Of a stretch of DNA of 64,000 nt, positions 35,425 through 46,542 are shown piece by piece. Location: NCBI GenBank assembly GCA_973895155.1, contig OZ316895.1:20770001-20834000 (forward strand), read 5' to 3'. Position 1 is the stretch's first letter; every line of letters starts with the position of its first letter. The notes under the pieces are model-generated. The model searched no databases and had not been told where the DNA came from. It saw only the letters and a program-made list of their open reading frames with translations. The stretch comes from Marsupella aquatica (Eukaryota; Marchantiophyta). The position numbers and the translations under genes are program-made.

Positions 35425-36564
35425 ATGACGAATTATGGCGAGGGGCAATATGGTCCCATTAGAAACTGGAATCGAGGATTCCTCGTGAGCCATGGAGGAA
35501 TGGGAAAGATGTTCATCGGGAAAAACGCCGATAACGGGCAGCTCTTCGTCGTCAAATCCGTCGCAAGCGAGCCGGTCTGGTCCAAACAGCTCGCAGCATT
35601 ACAGAACGAGGAGCGAATTCTCAGAAAGCTCTCCAAACTGAGGTGTCCCAACATATTCCGCACGGTGGGAAACGCGACCTCCGAGTCCGTGGCCGAAATG
35701 GGGGGCAAGCCCACAATGGATCTCTTCCTGGAGTTTTCTCTACCGGGAGAGAACATCACCGAAATAGTAAAGCGCACGGGGAAACTGAAGGAGTCCGTCG
35801 CGAAGGTTTATACATTCCAAGTCCTTCAAACTCTCGCTTGCATGCATCGGAATGGAATAGTCCACCGTGACATCAGAGGAGTGAACATCATCGTCCGTGA
35901 AAGGGTTGCGAAATTGGTCGGCTTCGGCCACGCGAAGGACATCCGCACTTGCTTGACAAAACAGTGCTCTTGGTCAGGACTAGAAAAGTCCACCGAGAAG
36001 CATGCGCTCACCTGTTCTCATTCTGAAATCCAAGAGGACATCTCTGCATTGGGGATGGTTGTGTGTGAGATGGTCATCGGGCGTCGCCCAAAATTCAAAT
36101 TGGAGTCTTCATTGCCAATAGACAAGGCGATCCTATCTCTGAAGGAGAATTTCGTGAGGAATAATATGTTAAATTGCCTGAGTTTCATCCAGAGCTGTCT
36201 CATCGGTGATGATGTCGTTGAAGGCAAGGCCTTGGGGACAGGTCATTGGACAGCTGACAGGCTCCTCACCCATCCGTGGATTGTGAGTATGAAGCCCTTT
36301 TCTTCTTCTGATTTGCCGTCGTGTGATGAAGCTGCAACGGGCTCGCTAACTTCTCGGGCCAATCCAGCACTTTTTTTAAAGACCGATGCCATCACCCAAA
36401 CCGCTACTTCTCCACGCTTCCCGTCACTAAAAAAATGTGCAGGCAAGCTGTGCTGCCGAACAATGGATACGGACAATGTGATTCCTCCCTTGAGCTCCAG
36501 ATCGATGAACAGTGAACATAGAGCTCGAAAGGGGGGAAGAATCTCGAGAATACTGACATTGTAA
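35425..36564 (+). CDS. MAPKKK-like kinase-fold protein, probable pseudokinase
   Basis: An intronless frame of 379 aa. Residues 14-288 follow the plant MEKK-type single-domain MAPKKK (MAPKKK17/18-like) layout: NWNRGFLVSHGGMGKMFIGK (degenerate Gly loop), LFVVKSV with Lys44, an alpha-C glutamate near 62-63, LFLEFSLPGENITEIV, the catalytic loop IVHRDIRGVNIIV (His147-Asp149, with Lys replaced by Arg151), an ED...LGMVVCEM segment and LLTHPWI. The DFG motif is GFG (166-168), so the metal-binding Asp is missing. The activation segment is short and no APE motif is seen. This predicts weak or no phosphotransfer and perhaps a scaffold or decoy role. The tail (290-379) is Ser-rich and basic. The long intact frame argues against a decayed pseudogene. 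Confidence 0.85.
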   Translation: MTNYGEGQYGPIRNWNRGFLVSHGGMGKMFIGKNADNGQLFVVKSVASEPVWSKQLAALQNEERILRKLSKLRCPNIFRTVGNATSESVAEMGGKPTMDLFLEFSLPGENITEIVKRTGKLKESVAKVYTFQVLQTLACMHRNGIVHRDIRGVNIIVRERVAKLVGFGHAKDIRTCLTKQCSWSGLEKSTEKHALTCSHSEIQEDISALGMVVCEMVIGRRPKFKLESSLPIDKAILSLKENFVRNNMLNCLSFIQSCLIGDDVVEGKALGTGHWTADRLLTHPWIVSMKPFSSSDLPSCDEAATGSLTSRANPALFLKTDAITQTATSPRFPSLKKCAGKLCCRTMDTDNVIPPLSSRSMNSEHRARKGGRISRILTL

Positions 36565-37000
36565 GGATTGGATGAATTGTTCCGAGGGTCGAGCCTTTCA
36601 TGGCAACCATCCGTTTTAGCATTCCCGTTCGAGTATTATGACTTCTGTGGTCAGAGCAAATTAATTTCTACATGTGCATTTTCTCTCGATCTGAGTTGTC
36701 TTACTTTTTGAGTCTGCAGCTCCTGGAATCCAATGAGGGCCGAAGGGACAGAAAATACAGGCAGGCAAGACTGGTATGCTTGCCAAATGAAAGAGACGGA
36801 GAGATATAAAAAGTAAGCGAAACGTACATGTAACACCAGTAACGAAAGAAATCGAGGAACAACAGTGAAGGAGAAAGACATCTAACGATACAGTGACTAT
36901 CAATATATCGCTGTTGGGACACAAACTCCAGGTCCTTCGTCACCAGCTACTCGAGTCCCGACTCCAGTCTCCGACTACAAAAGTTTTGCTCGGACGAGGT
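36565..37000. other. Convergent intergenic region
   Basis: Shared 3' flank of the kinase-like gene (plus) and the possible small gene (minus). Overlapping short frames of about 75-87 codons on the minus strand are rich in Phe, Leu and Ser and have no recognisable domain. Confidence 0.4.
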
Positions 37001-37495
37001 TCATCGCCGTCCTTCCACATCGGGCTTGCTGGCTTTAATTACCTGTAGATGTGCACGTAAACATAAATTAGAGCACTGCGGTTTTCAAGTTTTGATCCCG
37101 AACAGAAGATTGCAACTTAGTAAGGTAGCAGTCCTTTCAAAAGCGACACCAGTCGTTCTGCTCTGTGATTCAGAAGGGGACAAAACATTTATGATTTCGT
37201 AGTGAAAGCTTGGCGGAAGCTCTCGCTTACTTGCGCTCCTTTCTTGGCGGAACTTCTGGCTTTCTTAGCCCTGCAAATGCTGGCAATTTCCTCCTGCCGA
37301 CGAAAACCAATCTAAATCTTATGAACCTGGAATCAAATCTCATTTATGGATGACCAATTCATCCTCTCGTGAATCAGAATCTTGACTGCCATGTGGCACT
37401 GGAACTGCCATTATGAGATACGACGACGTCCTGTCTTGCCGTTGTGCGTGGTTGCCGTAAGCGTGGTGTTGTTCTTCAACACTGACACAATCCAT
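37001..37495 (-). CDS. Possible small three-exon gene, unknown product
   Basis: Exons 37495-37355, 37293-37231 and 37042-37001 join through GT..AG introns at phase 0 into 81 aa, starting MDCVSVEEQHHAYGN and ending VIKASKPDVEGRR. An in-frame stop precedes the ATG. The middle exon (EEIASICRAKKARSSAKKGA) is Lys/Arg/Ala-rich and is flanked by good splice sites (CGGCAG/ and /GTAAGC); the first intron is short (61 bp) with a GTCATC donor. The product would be small, soluble and charged, with no signal peptide or membrane span. I do not recognise the family. A second in-frame Met (MAVPVPHG) could be the start instead. Confidence 0.4.
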
Positions 37496-37589
37496 GATGC
37501 TTTAGTCATTTCTGCGCGTCTGTACAAACTATGGAGAAATCCGAAGCTCTGGATACTATCCTTGTGCACTACGGCAAGGACAGCACAGC

Positions 37590-38196
37590 ATGAGCAACTC
37601 TGGTATAGTCGAAGCGGAATTGATAACAGATAAGGCACGGTTAGAGAGAAGGGACCTGTGTAAACATTTGCAACGCAATATTAGTAAAGCCCTGCAACAT
37701 TGGATCTGTGGTGAAACTCTTGCAAGAGGAGACATAATTAGTGAATCTGCATTCTGTGCTGTCGTCGATTCAGGTCATGGCATTAGTTTCCCGATCTTCT
37801 AAGGTTTCACAGAGCGCTTCCAATCATGGAGGCTCCAGAAGCGGCGAACCAAGCTACTCGGACATATAAGGCAAATAAAGCCATATTGGCGAATTGATCC
37901 TACAGAGCAAATGAGGTCCGAAGACACACAAACGAACGATCCCAACTTCCATCTCTGTCAAGCAAGGCGCGTGTTGCAAAAGAACTATGAGCAGGATGCA
38001 GGAAAAGCGAGCCACTCACAGTCCGGTCCGAAAAGTTCCAGTCTGGACTGGAAGCACATCGGCAGAAAGGCAAACTCCATCAACCAGCCGAGAACTGAGA
38101 GAACTGAGAGAAATATGGGAGCACGACTGGAAAGCTGTTGTAGACGAAAGCAGCATTGCAGAGGAGCTAGCAGAACGCGGCTCGTATCTGGACTAG
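37590..38196 (+). other. Cluster of protein-like ORFs, possible gene or pseudogene
   Basis: Three successive frames look protein-like but do not join cleanly: 37590-37802 (MSNSGIVEAELITDKARLER...), 37826-37966 with one internal TGA (MEAPEAANQATRTYKANK...SYRANEVRRHTNERS), and 37987-38196 ending RELREIWEHDWKAVVDESS. I do not recognise a domain. Either I have missed introns or this is a decayed gene. Its first ATG is 95 bp from the start of the minus-strand small gene, which would make a head-to-head pair. Confidence 0.3.
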
Positions 38197-38240
38197 ACAA
38201 CATTCACATCACTAGCAGTGTGGCTTCTCGACGGTCTGAC

Positions 38241-38384
38241 CTCGCAATTCAGGAAACTGACTTTTTCTCAAAATAGAGGAGATTAGATCTTGCAACTCAG
38301 GAAACTGACTTTTTCTCAAAATAGAGGAGACTAGATCTCGCAACTCAGGAAACTGACTTTTTATCAAAATAGAGAAGACTACAT
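38241..38384. repeat. 48-bp tandem repeat, three copies
   Basis: Units begin at 38241, 38289 and 38337 with CTCGCAATTCAGGAAACTG or close variants and continue ACTTTTTCTCAAAATAGAG. Because 48 is a multiple of three, a minus-strand frame (38212-38520) stays open through it and repeats SSILRKSQFPEL. I see no other sign that it is coding. Confidence 0.85.
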
Positions 38385-39590
38385 CATTTCGCTCAGGAGG
38401 CGGACATTTACCAGGTTGCTCATCAGATACCAAGTACTCATTACAGTGGTGGCCACAAATGAAGTGGAGCCGTCGAATTTTTGAAGAGAATTGCGGAAGA
38501 TGTGGAGGTAAAGGGACCATTCCGCTTGAAGAAGTACTCCGTAGGACAAAGGGCCACTACATCATACAGCAGTGTTGTCACGAAATCTAGCACGCTCATG
38601 CCACACCCGACCAGTCAACCTCAGATGTTCAAGGCGTTTTAAAGCACCAGAGGAACCGTCCAGTTCTGATATCCGCGGGGCAGAAGTGTTTTGCATGCCA
38701 CAAGCAAGCCTTGCATCGGTGGTAGGTAGAAAGGTTTATAAGCATGGCCTCTTTGTTTCATTTGCGTACAACGCTAGTGACGTTCTCTTCTATAAACCCG
38801 CAACACGGTTTTGTACAGTATAAAAGATCATCAAATAGTACGAGGAACACTGAAATGACAGAGATCGAACTAACAAAGTTTCCAAATGAAGTGCAGCGCA
38901 TATCAATAACCATTTGCTTCACTTCATGTGGTCATGGCTTCAATGTATCCATCAATGATCGACAAGAGTCTCACAATTGGCCATCTCGCGGTACATGTCA
39001 CCTACGATTGTCATTGCACTAAGGACAGACCAAGAGATCATCAAAGCCGTGACCAATGTCGAGAGATCATCTTCCATTGTAGTCTTGCACCACTTATTCA
39101 ATTGATGACACAACGATGAAACTCTTGTAGACATTGAAGCCATGACCAAATGTGGACAATCTTGCATTCACGCCCTTGCACTAAGTAGCCATCATTCCTA
39201 GACAAGCTTGTCCAATACATGTCGATCACTTGGATCATCTTTCGTTTTTCCAAAGACAAGCAGATCATCTCAATTTATTCGGACATGACAACCATTTGCA
39301 TTCAAGAGCTTCCATCGCTGTCGATCATCTGCAGTCGTTAGAATTGAACCATCGACCATCCAGTCTCACTTCAAAAACACGGTAACAGACTCACCGTACT
39401 CATCTGGCATTCAGACTCTTCCATCATCTGTATTCGAGCTCTTCCAATTCCCGTCGATCATCACCATTTCAGTTCTTGCATATACTAGCAGATCACGTAA
39501 ATTCATTTACACCATCTGCAATCAAGTTCTTGAGGGTAGGTGAGTCCAATGAGGGTTGCTGACCATAAACCCTCCTTGTGAGTCTTCAAA
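38385..39590. other. Intergenic DNA, nothing recognised
   Basis: Recurrent GATCATC, TTGCA and CTTCCATC motifs at 39000-39540 suggest a decayed short repeat. The frames at 38572-39167 are short, mutually overlapping and without domains. Confidence 0.45.
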
Positions 39591-39825
39591 ACACTATGTA
39601 ATTCTTGTCAGGAAGAAAGATTGGTAACCTTTTTTACTAGGTGTCACCATTTCCATAACCCTGTGCAAAGAATGTATTGCCCGGTAATTCTTTTCTGGGC
39701 AAGTATTACACTATGTAATTCTTGTCAGGAAGAAAGATTGTCGGTGTGTAACCTTTTTTACTAGGTGCCACCATTTGCATAACCCTGTGCCCAGAAAGTA
39801 TCGCCCGGTGATTTTTTCCGGTATT
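39591..39825. repeat. Tandem duplication, 117-bp period
   Basis: Copies start at 39591 and 39708 with ACACTATGTAATTCTTGTCA. They share GGAAGAAAGATTG, CCTTTTTTACTAGGTG, ACCATTT and CATAACCCTGTGC, with a small insertion in the second copy. Confidence 0.9.
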
Positions 39826-42272
39826 ATGTATGATAATGACTCTTTGGGCTGGGGTTAGTGTCTGAAACCTGTTCCCACAAAGCTCAGAAAAAATTCCCGG
39901 ATGCCACCGATCAGCATTTCCTCACTTTCTAGTCACAGGGTTACAAACTAGTAACCCCAGACCATACCAACCCCAGACCATACCATCAGTACCCTATACA
40001 TTTGGGGGGACTTCAAGCTTGATCCATGCCACTAACACAGATTCAAATCATTGAAACTTGGAAACCTAGGCTGGCTAGGAGGTTCTTGATGAAAAAACTA
40101 ACTAGTAAGTATGGTTTTGAGTTGCCAGGAACTCTGGAGTGGGATTGGCATAGTCCCCCAGTCTCTCAAAATCTAGGAGCCCCTTGTGAGTATTCAAGTC
40201 CTTTGTCTATCTAAACACTCTAATAGGTCATCCTGCTCTTTCTTTCTCATGGTCTGTTTATTGAATGTCATTATGACGAGAAATCTCCCTGGCCATTGGG
40301 TTATGATCCCATTCTTTCATAACCATGAGATGGACCTCATAGCTCACACTCCTATCCAGTTGTCAGGCCCACTTCCTGACTCCCCTCAATGTGACTGCCG
40401 TGCGATCTCACCTATGCACCCATTTGCAACTCCTCACAGTGTTTGACTGCCTTGCCATCTCTCATATACAAGACGACACTTCCATTCAACATCACTTACT
40501 GTCAAAAGCATTGTGCAAAGGAGCATTCATTGGGTTCATCTATATTATAATTTGGAAGATTCACAAGGAGGGTTTAGAGAGAACAATGTTCTAGGTTTAC
40601 AGAATGAGAAGTTGTGAATGTCCTGAACAAACCAAGACACCTACCTTGATCCATTATGGCAAAAAAAAAAATCTAACATTTAACAAAAGTAATAGATCTA
40701 ACATTTAGCAAAACTCATGTAAGGCTGTAGGCCTCCTAAGCCCTGCAATGAAGGCATTGTCCCCAGAATAGTACCATAGTTGGGCTCTTAATCAGGATTG
40801 CAATGGGGGCATTAGGGCATGTCAAAGTACAACCATAAGAAAATTCTTATGGCTGAAAACTTTTGGGACATACGATTCTTACAGGGCAAATATTTAGGTA
40901 GCCCGTAAGGAGTTCTGTCCTGGCATAAAGAGTTTTATGTACTTTGCCCATACATCCTTTACTGAGCTGCTTTGACACGCCCTATTGACCCCAGAAGAGC
41001 ACCTTGGGCTCTTAATCAGGACAACACCTCATGGGAGGGCCTTACCCTACACTGTCTGCACAAACATGTGAAGGAAACCCTGGTGCGGCGGTCCTTAGTG
41101 CCCTTCCAGCCACAACAAAACTAATTTGCTAATAGGGTGTACCAAAGCACAGCTGTACCTGAGTTACGGCTCAGGATATAAATCGCACTTATGACCAGGA
41201 CAGAATTGTTATGAGGTACCAAAATACGTACCCCATAAGGATGGTACGTCCCAAAAATAAAAATCATAACCAAAATGTTACCAGAGAACTTTGACATGCC
41301 CTAATGGCTGAACTCACCCTTCTACCCACCCTCACCATTGTGTCCTCAGCCTACGTGTCCCCACTTGCCCGGTTCCACCAATACCCTCCTTGTACACCCA
41401 TCTCTATATGTTATTGACCATAACCCTCCTTGTACACCCATCTCTATATGTTATTGACCATAACCCTCCTTGTACACCCATCTCTATATGTTATTGACCA
41501 TAACACAACCACTGAATATGAGGGACAGCGGCAGGCCCCATGCCTAACTGCTAATTTCTCATCAGAGTTGGTCTACAATCAGTATCCTGTTTCTCCACGG
41601 TAGAAAAGGAGGTGGGACTTTCCCTCGGGCATTCCTCGTGTCATGGTTGAAAAGAAGTCATGTCAGCCTGTATTGGATTTTATTTATCTAAAGTGAGGCC
41701 AATCAGAGCACTGACCGAATCTACATGCATAGAACTTGACAAAGCAAATGAGTATAGAAGGCAGGCAAAGTCCCACCTCCTTCAACGAATAACCAAACTC
41801 CATTTTCACATCAGAGTTGAAATCCAACTGCATCTCCAAAGAATGTAAAGCTTCCTCAGCGCACATGGTTTACATTATACATTTTCCCCGACATTTTCAG
41901 TACCTTATCTGCTCAATTTACAGTGGTGTTGCCATCAAGAGCAGAAAAGCATACCCTAGCTCCTTCTGGAATCTGACGGAACACAAACCTTGTCACGTCC
42001 CTTGGTCCACTTCAGTGACAAAACCATTTTGATCTCAATCTAACCACTGCCTTCTATGATAAGGTTTTCTATATTCTAATTCAATAGATTGTGTTTGTCT
42101 AACTTTAAACAAGTCGGTGCAAAAATGGAACCTCAGGCTACAACACACGGTGTGTTTATGCTTGCTGCCCATGATGTCCTCTCACCTATCGATTACAGGT
42201 GGAGGCTCCGACGCCAAGATGGTTATATTCTCAAGATCTGGAAGAGACTAATATATACTTTCGAACTGAATA
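39826..42272. repeat. Repeat-rich DNA 3' of the WASHC3 gene
   Basis: About 40220-40400 (CTCATGGTCTGTTT, ATGTCATTATG, CCATGAGATGG) has a diverged partner at about 45130-45290 beyond the other end of the WASHC3 gene. At 41383-41503 a 40-bp unit (CCCTCCTTGTACACCCATCT...) is present in three exact or near-exact copies. Nothing else coding is recognised. Confidence 0.65.
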
Positions 42273-44363
42273 TTAATCATGCTCATGATGTTGGTCAGGA
42301 GTATCCAGCACAGATCCATCCAAACCCTCCAAAGACATTTGAATCTTCACGGCCTGATCGCAACATCAAAAAGATCTTATCAGCAATTTTAAGGTGTCTT
42401 AAACTTTAATTCTCATACCTGTCACATACAGTCTATCCCTTCCAGCCTCACTCTAAAGTGATTGCCAAAGCACACATCGAAAGCAACATCTCAAAGTTCC
42501 TGGACATCATGGTCCAACTTAGCTCCCCTGGTCAACGTCATGATCGTGATTCAGATTTTGAGGTAGTACACCCCGTACCGTGCTGAGAGAGTCTTCATTG
42601 ACGGCAATGACGAAGAGACAACTCTTGCAGGTCATTCCACTTCATGGAGGCTTTCATAAATGGGAATCTCACCAACACAAAACTTGATTCAGTAATCGCA
42701 GTACTTACAGGAAGAGGTACACCAACTTGGAGCATCCGGAAGAAACGGGTATACTTTGGATCATCCCTAGCCTGCCAACAAGCAAGTAATACGAATCCAA
42801 GCTAAGTTTAAATGTTACATATTTGGAGAGAGTACCATGAACAATGAATGATGGAAAGAACGAACCTGAAGTCCAAAGCTTTCCCGCAGGCTTTGAAGTG
42901 ATACTTCGACAGGCAGGTCTTCATATCTAAACGACGATAATTCTTCCCTAATCTCTACACCTCAAAACTAAGAGAAGAGTCATGAAACAGTCACAACAAT
43001 GAATGAGCATGATAATTACCTTCAAAAGCTCGGGTTGATCCAAGGCAGGGAGCACAGCGATCGAATTTACTCTGGAAAGTTCCGCCTCTGTCATTGAACT
43101 GCACAACAAAGTAGCACTACCAATGATCAAAACGCTGAGGTTCTCAAAGCAATCCGTCTTGTTATTGCTGAAAATGTCATTGCTCGACGAAGAAAGTCCA
43201 GGTAAACTACAAGACCCGGACCAAACGAGGGAATGCATGTGAAAGTGTTTCTATTTTAATGTGCACTCTAAAACATCTCTGTTTATGAAACAATGTGATC
43301 AAATCTACTTAAGAGGCTTCGATGACTCTCAGCCCTGCAACAGGGAGACAACCTAGCTGAGGAGAAACCCCGGATTGAGAAACAGAGCAATTAGCAGAAT
43401 GGACAAGTGAGGACGTTCCACCTCCGGGTAGAATGGTGGGGCTCTGAAGACTCGGGCGTTCCTGGAGGGAGGGCAATATCAAGTTCAGGATGTTGAGCGG
43501 TATGCTCACCAGTGCCCTCCAGTCCATCTACACTTCTGAGCTTAGCCTCCAGGAGAGACAAAGTTGCATCCGCATGCACGATTCTCCTGCTTGAATTCAA
43601 CATAATTAGCCAATACAGACCAAGGTCATGGTCATCTATATAGCGAGGCTACAAAAGGAAATTCATCGACTAGCAGAAATCTATTTCTTACTGTTACAAG
43701 ATCTACTTTTCAGGTTAATGTCAGGGTAATGTCAGGGCTCTGCAAAGAAAATGCAATGGACAGACGGAATGGGACGAACCCCCTGCACAGCGCAAATACT
43801 TACGATACGTACTTCTAGTAGACTTTCCAAGCCCTAAGCAACTATAATTTGTCTAGGATTCATAATACGCACAAATGGTCAGTGTTGTAGACAGAGGATA
43901 AAATAGATTAGACAGAAAGAGCGGAAGTCACCTGTGAACGTCTGCAAGTTTGTCCTCACAAATGACAGAAAAGTTGTTCAGGAGCCGAACCGTGTGAATG
44001 ACAAATGTATTAACCTAAGAGCAGACGCCATCAAGACAAGGTTTAGTGCGGAACTGGCTGCCAGCCCTGGATATACTAAGAAGCACACACACACACACAC
44101 AATTGTTGATGCTTTCATAAAACTCTAGAACACCAAACCGAATTCGAATCATGAAGCTGGAAACTCTTTCTGTCGAGCACCAAAGCGAACTGGATTCGTG
44201 ATTGAGAAAAAAACACGGCAGGAAACTCGACTTACAGAACAACATAGAGAATTGGATCCATCAAGCTGAGAAAAACTACAGCAGGAACCGGAATTAGAGG
44301 ACTAACCAGAAACAGGGTTCTCTGATCCGAAATGGGTGGAAGACGTGGCGGTCTCTCCTCCAT
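42273..44363 (-). CDS. WASHC3: WASH complex subunit 3 (WASHC3/CCDC53) homologue
   Basis: A coiled-coil subunit of the WASH complex, which in animals and amoebae activates Arp2/3 on endosomes. Seven exons: 44363-44307, 44014-43932, 43586-43422, 43098-43020, 42952-42866, 42771-42709 and 42353-42273. All junctions are GT..AG and the phases close to 204 aa (human: 194). The start is MEERPPRLPPISDQRT. Three blocks match the human protein as I recall it: FVIHTVRLLNNFSVICEDKL (about 23-42); a helical block ATLSLLEAKLRSVDGL; and DDPKYTRFFRMLQVGVPLP joined across an intron to AVKIQMSLEGLD (160-190). The linker (about 75-157) is divergent and acidic, as in other species, so exons 4 and 5 are the least certain. 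The short tail ends QHHEHD. A 48-bp in-frame GT..AG segment (43509-43462) inside exon 3 could be an exitron. Dispersed repeats flank the gene. Confidence 0.9.
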
Positions 44364-46308
44364 GTTGGAAAGTTGACAGGAGAATTGAACGTTTTCTACA
44401 TGGCAGCTCGAAATCACTGATGTTGGCGTCGTGCCTTGAACCGGATGCTGTTGAGAAGATCAAATTCTTCGTCCATGAGAAGATGGCTAACGGGTGCGGA
44501 TCTCCATGATCTATGTCCCTCGAGTCTCCTCTGTATCTTGGACTCGACTTCTACCAAAAGTTGTTTTTTCACCTTTCTACGAAGAAAAGAACAGAAAAAA
44601 ACGTGAGCAAATCTATTGAACAAGGGGTCAACAAAATACACAAGTGAACAAAAATGTTTTTTATTTTATAATTTTTTTTGGGTGTAAAATATTTTTATTT
44701 TTTTAGGAAATCTGTGAAAATACCACATATAGGGAAGAGTCAACCACAATAGTTGAAACCAAGAACTATTTTATTTAAATTTAAAAAGGAAAATCTGTGA
44801 AATCTCACACAAAAGAAACAATCAGTCATAACATTTGAACACTATATCTACAAGTCTCAACAAAAGTGAACTATCACACAGCCATGTCTCTCTGGGCTTG
44901 GACAAAAATGTTTTAGACTTTGGTTTTAGCTTCCTTCCTGGTTCCGGCTTCTCCGGTGTTAGGGTTGTCGACCTTTGGTCTACCCGGGTGCCAACCCCCT
45001 CTGTGGGCTGCCCTTGTTGTATGCTGACTTTTTGGGATGCAATTCAATGAGTTTTTTCGAGGCAAAAAAAATGTTTAAGAGTGCTATTGGGATGAACATA
45101 GGAACTTTATTTAATCTAAGAGTATTGTATGTAATCTTGCTCTTTCTTCTCATGGTCTGTTTGCAAAATGTCATTATGGTGCAAAGCTTTTTTGGGGGTG
45201 TGATAATGGTTAGTCCGACTATGGTGACATCTTTTCCTAGCCATGAGATGGGCCTAAACGATGCCACTATGCTCATTTTCTGAGCCAACTCATCACTCTC
45301 CTACCTTGCATACTCCTTGAAATCAAGTTGCCAGGGTAGACTCCACATAGCATCTAATTGCCTGAACAACTCACTTATGTTCAACAACACTTAGGCTCTA
45401 CATCACAATGGTATGCAACTCACGGGGAATATTTGGGCTAGTAGTGGCATAATACTCCAACCTTATAGTGTAATGATAAGAGATTACACTTGAGATTACA
45501 TACACAATAACCATGAATACCAATCAAACAAACTCCTTCAGTGAAAAATAATGGAGGCTTCATTGCTGGACAGAATACCACAGCTAGGAATCCACCCAAA
45601 ACATTCTTTAACCTATGAAATGCATGTTTGCACATCATCTTCAAACAGAAATTTAAAACATGCTACACAAGTAAATTGATAGCCATCATGGTCTTGCAAA
45701 TTCATTTAGGCTTCAGGTCAAACATTTGTGTCCATCCAAACTTCTGTTTCCAAAATTACAACAACTAAATAAGAGAAAGGTGGAGAGAAAACCCAAAGAA
45801 AAACCCAAAAATGAAATGAAAAACCTTCACCCATTCAAGCACTACAAATTAAAGGGATTATGTTGCATTAGATACTAATCATAACATCTAACATAGAAAC
45901 TACAACTGGAACGTCCATATTTTCTACCTATGCAAGCCTCTGATGAGGTGCTCTAGACATGCCTATTGCCAAGGATCTCCCATGGATGGCTTGAGCTTGG
46001 TTCACTGAGACCCCAACAGAAGTGGGTCCGTAAAATAGATAGTGTACTCTTGATGACTGTTTTTCAAATAAGCTCAGAGCCTCCCAATAATCTCCACGAC
46101 AAGGGGAACAAAACTATCTAAAGGAGTGCTGAAACTGACGTTTCCCATACACCCCATACACAGCATGCTGCAACTCACGTGGACCACTTTGGAATGTGAT
46201 TTTCATTTAAATAATACTTTATATTAGTACTTACCTATTTTGGTGTTGAAAGTGGCTTGGTAGGTGAGAGTCAGGTCAGAACATTGTGGTCCATCAAAGC
46301 GTCAACTT
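44364..46308. other. WASHC3 upstream region and repeats
   Basis: 44364-44640 should hold the WASHC3 leader; an overlapping 75-codon frame there (44641-44414) has no domain. 44640-44830 is very A/T-rich. 45130-45290 is the diverged partner of the repeat at 40220-40400. The rest shows nothing recognisable. Confidence 0.45.
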
Positions 46309-46309
46309 C

Positions 46310-46458
46310 CTTCACCAAAGTATTTTCTAGTGAGTAGGAAAAATGAGGAGTGAAAGGCCTCCACTGCTGTTCAAAGTGCTTTTCTTCACCAAAGTGTTTT
46401 TTAGTGAGTAGCAAAAGGAGGAGCGGAAGGCCTGCACTGCTGTTCAAAGTTCAGTGCA
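46310..46458. repeat. Tandem duplication, 74-bp period
   Basis: Copies begin at 46310 and 46384 with CTTCACCAAAGT. They share TTTTCTAGTGAGTAG or TTTTTTAGTGAGTAG, GGAGTGAAAGGCCT or GGAGCGGAAGGCCT, and CACTGCTGTTCAAAGT. Confidence 0.9.
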
Positions 46459-46542
46459 CAGATGGACATCAGCCATCTGTGCAAACATTTAGATGTTCTC
46501 ACATCATATTTTAACAACTTATTAAAAGTATTATTATGTAAC

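Noticed and set aside
42089-42409. 106-codon plus-strand frame
   Set aside because: It lies opposite the last WASHC3 exon, which has clear family sequence (AVKIQMSLEGLD), so it is an antisense shadow.
43140-43236. Exon-like segment in the WASHC3 region (LPGLSSSSNDIFSNNK)
   Set aside because: Its donor would leave only about 20-30 bp before the next coding segment, too short for an intron. Skipping it keeps all phases closed.
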